DNA of 64,000 bases. Source: Magnetococcus marinus MC-1. GTDB taxonomy: Bacteria; Pseudomonadota; Magnetococcia; Magnetococcales; Magnetococcaceae. The translations under genes and the position numbers were made by a program. The notes beneath the pieces are model-generated. The model had not been told where the DNA came from. It did no database searches and saw only the letters and a program-made list of their open reading frames with translations. The stretch lies in the NCBI RefSeq assembly GCF_000014865.1, contig NC_008576.1, positions 3,935,001 through 3,999,000 of the forward strand. The letters are read 5' to 3'. Below are positions 58,048-64,000 of the stretch, one piece after another (positions within the stretch are counted from its first letter, which is position 1; each line of letters begins with the position of its first letter).

Positions 58048-58239
58048 GGCGGCCTCCTACAGTAAAAATGTGAATCTACGGTTAGCTTCAGTATGCCTGG
58101 ATATTGTGGAATCACAAATTTATTTTGTGAATGTTCTATAATTTTCTTTTTTTGTACACTATATTTGGAGTGTAAAAATAATTTTATTGTCTGGGTTTAT
58201 CTAAGCACCACACAACGCCGTGCTGACCTCTACCGCCAT
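58048..58239. promoter_or_regulatory. AT-rich upstream region of rhodanese gene with two dyads
   Basis: TCACAAA/TTTGTGA (58112-58130, 5-bp centre) and TACACT/AGTGTA (58155-58174). Base composition is far more AT-rich than the rest of the window. The rhodanese gene reads leftward from 58047, so these may be its operators. Confidence 0.45.
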
Positions 58240-58276
58240 AAAAAAGCCCGCCACAGAATTGTGTGGCGGGCTTTTT
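58240..58276. terminator. Bidirectional intrinsic terminator
   Basis: A6-GCCCGCCACA, loop, TGTGGCGGGC-T6 with 11-bp stem. It follows the CheY-like gene on the minus strand. Confidence 0.95.
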
Positions 58277-58300
58277 TAGAGATTTTACCATTGAAAGGCG

Positions 58301-58675
58301 TTAGACGATCTCCAACAGGCTCTGCACCGCTGCAAGTACTTCGTTGCGGGTAAACGGCTTAGCCAAGGTGGTTATGGCCCCAAAATCCTCAGCGACACGC
58401 AGGTTAAAGTGGGCATCCAAACCTCGCCCCCCTCCAGAAATCGCAATAATACGCGCGGTAGGGGCAAATTCACGCAGCTCCATAATCACTTCTACCCCAT
58501 CCTTCTCTGGCATCAACATGTCGGTAATGATGATATCGGTCTGGCGCTCTTGGTAGCTACGCACCCCCTCCAACCCATCGCTGGCTTCGGTGACATCGTG
58601 CCCATCATCTTCCAAAATTTGACGTAGCAACTCCCGCACGGCCATATCGTCGTCAATGATTAATACCGTCGCCAT
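58301..58675 (-). CDS. Single-domain response regulator (CheY-like)
   Basis: 124 residues: acidic DDD at the start, phospho-acceptor Asp in IIITDMLMPEKDGVE, Ser/Thr in AISGGG and the Lys in LAKPF. No output domain. It would act as a relay or motor regulator. The gap to secF is about 90 bp. It may take phosphoryl groups from the hybrid kinases here that lack HPt partners. Confidence 0.92.
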   Translation of the reverse strand: MATVLIIDDDMAVRELLRQILEDDGHDVTEASDGLEGVRSYQERQTDIIITDMLMPEKDGVEVIMELREFAPTARIIAISGGGRGLDAHFNLRVAEDFGAITTLAKPFTRNEVLAAVQSLLEIV

Positions 58676-58761
58676 AACATCGGTCCCCTATCTCATTGCA
58701 ACCAAAATGCATCACCGTTGATGGTGCACGATTTCCCCCACAGTGTCATCCAAAACTGGGT

Positions 58762-59697
58762 TTATGGGGTCTCTTCCGCCGTTTCAGCCGCCACTTTGCG
58801 TCGGCTGCCAGGGTCCATTAGCAAAACCAGCGGACTGGCCACAAAGATGGAGGAGTAGGTACCGATACCCACACCAAACAGCAGGGTCAAAGCAAAATCA
58901 TGGATCACCGCCCCACCCAGCACAAACAGGGCAATCAACACCAACACGGTGGTTAGAGAAGTAATCAACGTCCGTGAAAGGGTGCGGTTGACCGCCTCAT
59001 TGATGATGGTTGCTAGCGGTTGGCGCTTCATGCGCTTCATCTCTTCGCGAATGCGGTCATAGACCACAATGGTATCGTTGAGGGAGTAACCCACCACGGT
59101 CAACAAAGCGGCGACCACCACCAAGGTAAACTCTTTCTGCAATACCGAGAAAAAGCCCATGGTCAACACCACATCGTGCACCAACGCCAACACCGCACCC
59201 AGGGCAAAGCGGAGCTCAAAGCGAAAAGAGATGTAGATCAGAATGGCGACCATGGCGTAGAGCATCGCCAGCATCCCCTTTTCTGTCAGCTCTTCCCCCA
59301 CCTGCGGCCCCACATACTCCACCCGGCGCATCTCCACGCCATGCTCACCCGCGATGGGTTTGAGGGCATCCAGCACACCGCTGACGATGGCCTGCTGGGC
59401 GGCATTATCCGCACCCTGCTTTTCTACCCGAATCAACACCTCTTCTGGGGTACCAAAGGATTGCACCACTGTATCCCCCAGATCCAGAGGGGCGATAGCC
59501 TGCCGAACCGGTGCCAGATCCATGGGCTTTTCAAAGCGTACCTGGATTAAGGTACCCCCGGCGAAATCAATACCAAAATTCAAACCTTGGGTGAAGAGTG
59601 AAACCAGACTTACCCCAATAAGAAACAGCGAGGCATAGATTGCCGGTTTACGTCGACCAATAAAGTCAAAGTGAGTCGCTTTTAAAAAGACCTGCAT
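58762..59697 (-). CDS. secF: Protein translocase subunit SecF
   Basis: 311 residues, six helices. FDFIGRRKPAIYASLFLIGVSL, GIDFAGGTLIQVRFEK and GYSLNDTIVVYDRIREEMK are SecF signatures. With SecD it uses the proton gradient to complete protein export. Begins 12 bp after secD. Confidence 0.97.
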   Translation of the reverse strand: MQVFLKATHFDFIGRRKPAIYASLFLIGVSLVSLFTQGLNFGIDFAGGTLIQVRFEKPMDLAPVRQAIAPLDLGDTVVQSFGTPEEVLIRVEKQGADNAAQQAIVSGVLDALKPIAGEHGVEMRRVEYVGPQVGEELTEKGMLAMLYAMVAILIYISFRFELRFALGAVLALVHDVVLTMGFFSVLQKEFTLVVVAALLTVVGYSLNDTIVVYDRIREEMKRMKRQPLATIINEAVNRTLSRTLITSLTTVLVLIALFVLGGAVIHDFALTLLFGVGIGTYSSIFVASPLVLLMDPGSRRKVAAETAEETP

Positions 59698-59709
59698 GAT
59701 CGAGCTCCC

Positions 59710-61287
59710 TTAGATGCTCAGCGTTTTCAAACGACGGTTTTTCACCACCTCGGCCAGCACCACCCGGGTAACGAAGATCGCCGTAAACATGGAGGCCAAC
59801 AGACCCACCGAGAGCGTCACCGCAAACCCACGCACAGGACCGGTGCCAAACTGATAGAGGATCACCGCCGTAATCAGGGTCGTGATGTTTGCGTCCAAAA
59901 TGGTGGAGAAGGCCTTACTATAGCCGTGATCAATGGCCGCCAATGGTGATTTACCCAAGCGCAACTCTTCACGAATGCGCTCAAAAATCAGCACATTGGC
60001 ATCCACCGCCATACCCAACAGCAGCACCGCACCGGCAATACCGGGCAGGGTTAAGGTGGCCTGCATAAGCGCCAACAGCGAGACCAGGATTGTCACGTTA
60101 AGCACCACCGCCAGATTGGCCAGCATGCCAAAGCCCTTGTAGTAGAGCACCATGAACAGCACCACCAACACACCGCCGATCAAGACCGAGTTTAGACCCT
60201 GCGCCACTGAATCGGCCCCCAAGGTGGGACCAACGGTGCGCTCTTCCAAAATCACCAGCGGGGCCGGTAGGGCGCCCGCCCGCAGCACGATGGCCAGATC
60301 GTGGGCCTCTTCACGGGTAAAGGAGCCAGAGATGGTGGCACGACCACCCGCGATCTTATCCTGAATCACCGGTGCGGACTGCACCTTGCCATCCAACACA
60401 ATGGCCAACCGCTCTTTGATATGTTCACCGGTAATCTGCGAGAATTTACGTCCCCCCACCGCATCAAATTTTACTGAAACGATGGGTTCGTTATACTCAT
60501 TAAAGGTGGTCTGGGCATTTTGGATATGCTGCCCCGAGAGGATGGTGCGTTTAAACACCAGCAGAGGGTAGGCGCTTTTGCCCCCTTGGTTGGCGCTACG
60601 CTCTTCATACATCAACTCGCTATCGGCGGGAACTTGTCCCTCCAGGGCGCGGTTAAGATCACCCTTTTCGTTAACCAGTTTAAAGTCCAGCCGTGCGGTG
60701 CGACCGATCAGCCCCTTGGCCCGATCGGGGTTTTTAATACCGGGGAGCTGCACAATGATGCGCCGCTCCCCCTGTTTTTGAATGCTGGGCTCTGAGACGC
60801 CAAAGGCGTCAATCCGGTTACGAATAATTTCGATGGCCTGATCCACGGCAAATTTGCGTATCTCGACCTTCTCGGCCTCACCAAGGGTTAGGCGGATCTG
60901 TGCTTCGGGTTGGAAGTGTTCCACCTTGGACTCGCGCAACTCATCTTTGAGCACGCTGAGCATGCGCTCTGTATCGGAGTTGGGGGTGAGTCGAATCACC
61001 ACCTGATCTGCCCCAACCTGCTCAATGCCCCGATAGCGCTGCCGCTCTTTGCGCAACAGGTTCCGGGCACTATCCACCATATTGTTGCCCGCCTGTTTGA
61101 TGGCCTCTTCGACTTTGACATCGTAGAGTAGATAGAGTCCCCCTTGCAGATCCAACCCTTGATGAATCACCTTATTGGGCATCCAACTGGGCAGGTTGCC
61201 ACCCAAGAGGCTGGGCAGGGCATAGTAGATGGAACCCAGTGCCACCAATACTACCAGATACAGTTTCCAGCGCGGCTGCTGTCGCAT
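59710..61287 (-). CDS. secD: Protein translocase subunit SecD
   Basis: 525 residues from ATG 61287 (AAGG at 9 nt); ATG 61296 is too close to the ribosome site. HQGLDLQGGLYLLYDVKV, then the periplasmic P1 domain, and six helices with AVDANVLIFERIREELRLG. Typical length. Operon yajC-secD-secF. Confidence 0.97.
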   Translation of the reverse strand: MRQQPRWKLYLVVLVALGSIYYALPSLLGGNLPSWMPNKVIHQGLDLQGGLYLLYDVKVEEAIKQAGNNMVDSARNLLRKERQRYRGIEQVGADQVVIRLTPNSDTERMLSVLKDELRESKVEHFQPEAQIRLTLGEAEKVEIRKFAVDQAIEIIRNRIDAFGVSEPSIQKQGERRIIVQLPGIKNPDRAKGLIGRTARLDFKLVNEKGDLNRALEGQVPADSELMYEERSANQGGKSAYPLLVFKRTILSGQHIQNAQTTFNEYNEPIVSVKFDAVGGRKFSQITGEHIKERLAIVLDGKVQSAPVIQDKIAGGRATISGSFTREEAHDLAIVLRAGALPAPLVILEERTVGPTLGADSVAQGLNSVLIGGVLVVLFMVLYYKGFGMLANLAVVLNVTILVSLLALMQATLTLPGIAGAVLLLGMAVDANVLIFERIREELRLGKSPLAAIDHGYSKAFSTILDANITTLITAVILYQFGTGPVRGFAVTLSVGLLASMFTAIFVTRVVLAEVVKNRRLKTLSI

Positions 61288-61377
61288 GACACCCATCCTT
61301 CAAACACTTTAAGAGCCCCAAACAGAGCAAGTAGCCATGCAGGGGCTCTACATTCAGCGGATCTTGGCGTAAAGAGG

Positions 61378-61779
61378 TTAGGATTTCGCCTCTTTAGCCT
61401 CCTCTTCTTTATCATCGTTGCTGGTGCCGGGCATGCTTTTATCCAGCACCTTAGCCACATTGCCGCGTACCAGACGCACACGTACAGGCTTGCGATTTTT
61501 ACCGTCAATATCCACTTCACCGATCTCCACCACCAGTTCATCGTTGGCGTCGTCAATGCGGTGGATTTTGGCAACCAGACCACCAGAAGTGAGAATGCGG
61601 TCGCCACGGTTAAGGTTATTAAGCATCTCTTTATGCTGTTTAACCTGCTTTTGCTGAGGGCGAATCAGCAAAAAGTAGAGCATAACAAACAGCAAAACCA
61701 TGAAGATTAAGGTATCCATGCCACCCCCTTTAACGGGAGCGCCTTGGGCAAATGCAGGGGCAATCAGAAAATCCAACAT
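61378..61779 (-). CDS. yajC: Sec translocase accessory protein YajC
   Basis: 133 residues, one helix (LIFMVLLFVMLYFLLIRPQQ), then KQVKQHKEMLNNLNRGDRIL and TSGGLVAKI, the YajC core. A Lys/Glu-rich tail follows. ATG 61779 is preceded by GAGG. Ninety bp before secD. Confidence 0.95.
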   Translation of the reverse strand: MLDFLIAPAFAQGAPVKGGGMDTLIFMVLLFVMLYFLLIRPQQKQVKQHKEMLNNLNRGDRILTSGGLVAKIHRIDDANDELVVEIGEVDIDGKNRKPVRVRLVRGNVAKVLDKSMPGTSNDDKEEEAKEAKS

Positions 61780-62312
61780 CGTTTCCTCACTCGTGACAAA
61801 CTGGGCGGAAGCTACAAAAGGAACAGAGGATCTTACCAGCAAACCCCCACAAAGCGAAAGCCTAGCTGCACCTTACCCCTATTTTTTGAGCAACAGGGCC
61901 TTCATGAGCGCCCATCCCAGTACCGCCCCCCCCATCAACCCTATGTTTAGCCTCTATCGCCCCCCCCCAAAAAAAACCACTTAACCCGCCTCGCCACACC
62001 GAGCAGGGATGCCCCTTCCCGGTGCTGCCCAAAACCTGTCTGTCACCCACCTATTTCCGGCAAATGTGATTCGGCATTAAAGAAAAATCCACCCCTAACC
62101 GAAAAGATTGTGTAACAATTAAAAAAACAATCTTTAGTTGGACAAGCAGGGTGGTTGCACAGCGGACCCCTTCGGCGTGATAAAGACCCATCGATGGTCT
62201 ACCCTCACGCGGCCTTGTGCGTTGCCCTTTATGTCCCAGTCTCGCTGCGTAGACGTTAAAGCATGCCTTTGAGCATCACCCTAAGCAGCCCTATTGAAAT
62301 GGGAAAAGACCC
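61780..62312. other. Intergenic region between yajC and HDOD gene
   Basis: 530 bp; no gene. Includes a poly-C tract (about 61959-61969) and a 9-bp inverted repeat AAAGATTGT/ACAATCTTT (62103-62135). Divergent, so it holds both promoters. Confidence 0.5.
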
Positions 62313-63194
62313 ATGGCTGACCTACCGAATCAACTGCTGCGCCGCATGGATAGCCTGACCGCCTTCCCCAAAAGTGTGCGGCTGGTGTTGCAGTTAACAT
62401 CCGACGCCAATATTGATCCCAAAGCCTTGGTCAATGTGATTATTCATGATCCCATTTTGACCTTTCGTCTCTTACAAACCGTAAATGCGCCCTTTTTTGG
62501 GCTTTCAGAAACCATCTCCTCGGTCAATCATGCGGTGGTCTATATCGGTTTTAATACCATCAAAAATCTGGCTATCCACACCGCCAACCGGGGGGTGCTA
62601 CCACCCTTAACCAGTGGTGGTGTGGACACCGCTCTCTTTCATCGCCACGCCATCACCGTTGCCATGCTCAGCCGAGGTCTTGCCCTGCATAGTGGGGTCG
62701 AGGAACCTAGAACCTCAGAATTTTTTTTGGCGGGGCTCTTGCATGACATTGGCAAGCTTGCCCTTTCGTCGGCCTACCCAGAACCCTATCGCATCATCCA
62801 AAAGATGGTCGCCCATGAGGGAATCTCGGTGGTAGAGGCCGAACGGGCCCAGTTGCAAACCGATCACGCCGAGGTTGGCGCGGCCCTGGCTCGCCATTGG
62901 CATTTGCCTGAAATGTTGGCCGACAGTATCGGGGCCCACCACAACCCCAATAGCTTGCTCTATGGAGAACAAGATGAGCACACTTTGATGCGTGATTGTG
63001 TGTTTGTGGCCAACCAGTTGGCCACGGTGATGGGTCTCCGTGAGAGTGCGACATTACCCAACCTTACCCCCATGCCTGAACCCGTTAAGGCACGCATGGG
63101 TGGGGATTATCAAGCGTTGGCAGAAGCGATGCAACACGTCTGGCATCACCGTGAAGCCGCTCTACAGTATGTCCAAAATGCGGCAACCTATTAG
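62313..63194 (+). CDS. HDOD-domain signalling protein
   Basis: 293 residues. HDOD pattern: LTAFPKSVRLVLQLTSDANIDPKALVNVI, LLQTVNAPFFGL, AVVYIGFNTIKNLAI and LLHDIGKLAL. HDOD domains lack the full HD metal site in many proteins, but here HDIGK is intact. Probable signalling output. Followed at 36 bp by the MBL-fold gene. Confidence 0.9.
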   Translation: MADLPNQLLRRMDSLTAFPKSVRLVLQLTSDANIDPKALVNVIIHDPILTFRLLQTVNAPFFGLSETISSVNHAVVYIGFNTIKNLAIHTANRGVLPPLTSGGVDTALFHRHAITVAMLSRGLALHSGVEEPRTSEFFLAGLLHDIGKLALSSAYPEPYRIIQKMVAHEGISVVEAERAQLQTDHAEVGAALARHWHLPEMLADSIGAHHNPNSLLYGEQDEHTLMRDCVFVANQLATVMGLRESATLPNLTPMPEPVKARMGGDYQALAEAMQHVWHHREAALQYVQNAATY

Positions 63195-63230
63195 ATGGGT
63201 AATCACCCTATTGATTAAGCGGGAAAGCGC

Positions 63231-64000
63231 ATGAAAATTCGTTTTTGGGGGGTACGTGGCTCAATCGCCTCACCGGGTCCCAACACCTTACGTTACGGTG
63301 GCAACACCACCTGTATCGAGATCCGTACCGATGATGACGCCTTAATTATCATTGATGGCGGTACCGGTATCTTTCCCCTGGCCCAAACTCTGCTGGGACA
63401 GATGCCCCTGACCGCCCATATCTTTATTACCCACACCCATTGGGACCATATTCAGGGGCTGCCCTTCTTTATCCCTCAATATATCCCCGCTAACCGTCTG
63501 GTGCTACACGGTGCCCACGACCCTGTTGAACAGCGGGATCTGCGGGAAATACTCACCTATCAGTATCAATACTGCTACTTCCCCGTGCGTGAAGTTGAGC
63601 TCAAGGCAAACTTAGAGTATGTCACCCTTAAAGAGTACCAAGTGATCCAAGTCGGTGATGCGACGGTGAGTTGCATCTATATGAACCATCCCGTGCTTAA
63701 CTTGGGCTATCGGGTGAATTGCAACGGCAAGTCGGTCTTTTTTACCGGGGATCATGAACCCATCACCAATATCTATGCCGACGACCACCACTACCATGAT
63801 GAGTACTCGCGCTTTATCGAAGCCAAGGATAAAGCGATTCTGGATTTTATTGACCAAGTTGATGTTTTAATTGCCGACACCTCCTACACCGCGGCCGAAT
63901 ATGCGATGAAGAAAGGGTGGGGGCATGGCACCTACGACACCAGCGTGGCGCTGGCCAAAGCCTGCCGGGCTAAAAAATTGTTCTTTACCCATCACGAACC
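63231..64000 (+). CDS. MBL-fold metallohydrolase (partial, C-terminus beyond window)
   Basis: At least 256 residues: MKIRFWGVRGSIASPGPNTLRYGGNT start, HTHWDHIQGLPFF metal motif (HxHxDH), later GDHEP and DTSYTAAEY, and THHEP at the edge. The family includes phosphodiesterases and regulatory hydrolases; the GVRGSI start is the subgroup often fused to or next to signalling domains. ATG 63231 has GGGAAAG. Frame open to the right edge. Confidence 0.9.
   Translation, partial: MKIRFWGVRGSIASPGPNTLRYGGNTTCIEIRTDDDALIIIDGGTGIFPLAQTLLGQMPLTAHIFITHTHWDHIQGLPFFIPQYIPANRLVLHGAHDPVEQRDLREILTYQYQYCYFPVREVELKANLEYVTLKEYQVIQVGDATVSCIYMNHPVLNLGYRVNCNGKSVFFTGDHEPITNIYADDHHYHDEYSRFIEAKDKAILDFIDQVDVLIADTSYTAAEYAMKKGWGHGTYDTSVALAKACRAKKLFFTHHE

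Noticed and set aside
58093-58353. 86-codon plus-strand frame across the AT-rich island
   Set aside because: It reads through a strong bidirectional terminator and into the antisense of the CheY-like gene.

Overview
The window is a contiguous piece of a Gram-negative proteobacterial chromosome. Evidence for this includes RND pumps with periplasmic adaptors, SecDF-YajC, HtpX, OadGAB, Zur-ZnuABC, lipoprotein and periplasmic binding-protein signals, and signal transduction built on hybrid kinases, HD-GYP, HDOD and MCP proteins. The metX-metW pair, the many multi-PAS hybrid kinases and the haemerythrin-tailed chemoreceptor would fit a deep-branching, motile, micro-oxic alphaproteobacterium-like organism such as the magnetotactic cocci (Magnetococcia). 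That placement is inference: no rRNA and no magnetosome gene lies in the window. No tRNA, rRNA, CRISPR array, insertion sequence or prophage was recognised. The density and style are those of a core chromosome with long regulatory genes.

Layout. 1-4.1 kb: an RND efflux permease (cut by the left edge) and its adaptor, minus strand. 4.4-11 kb: a very large hybrid sensor kinase split by an in-frame TAA, then a REC-HD-GYP regulator. 11.3-16.2 kb: htpX, an NhaR-like LysR regulator and an MCP-haemerythrin receptor. 16.4-22.4 kb: a nine-gene minus-strand cluster combining a SpeD-like decarboxylase, a chaperone-fold protein, PspA, a DUF4178-like protein, a DUF350 protein, two small membrane proteins and a membrane-embedded spermidine synthase. 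This is a polyamine/membrane-stress module. 22.6-28 kb: a lipoprotein, then a zinc-uptake locus (zur-znuC-znuB-CobW GTPase on minus, znuA divergent on plus) with a palindromic Zur box between.

28.1-36.7 kb: a 44-residue membrane protein, an EF-hand protein, and a Cpx-like two-component pair co-directional with a second RND adaptor/permease pair and a 52-residue membrane protein. 36.7-39.9 kb: a binding-protein-domain hybrid kinase. 40.2-48.6 kb: housekeeping genes metX, metW, hpt, gph, hisG, oadG, oadA, oadB and hpf. 48.7-52.8 kb: a permease/His-rich partner pair, a Crp/Fnr regulator with a well-placed site in front of a DUF2892 gene, and a CheW-domain protein. 53.3-56.9 kb: a periplasmic binding protein translationally coupled to a hybrid kinase. 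57.2-64 kb: a small Cys-rich protein, a rhodanese, a CheY-like regulator, secF-secD-yajC, an HDOD protein and an MBL-fold hydrolase cut by the right edge.

The most notable items are: the in-frame ochre codon inside the giant kinase; the PspA/polyamine cluster and its SpeD-like protein, which lacks the processing histidine; the 42-bp tandem repeat that builds the ZnuA histidine loop; a CRP-type site centred exactly at -41.5 of a candidate promoter; TGTAAA repeats before the Cpx-like operon; and two small membrane-protein genes of under 60 codons.
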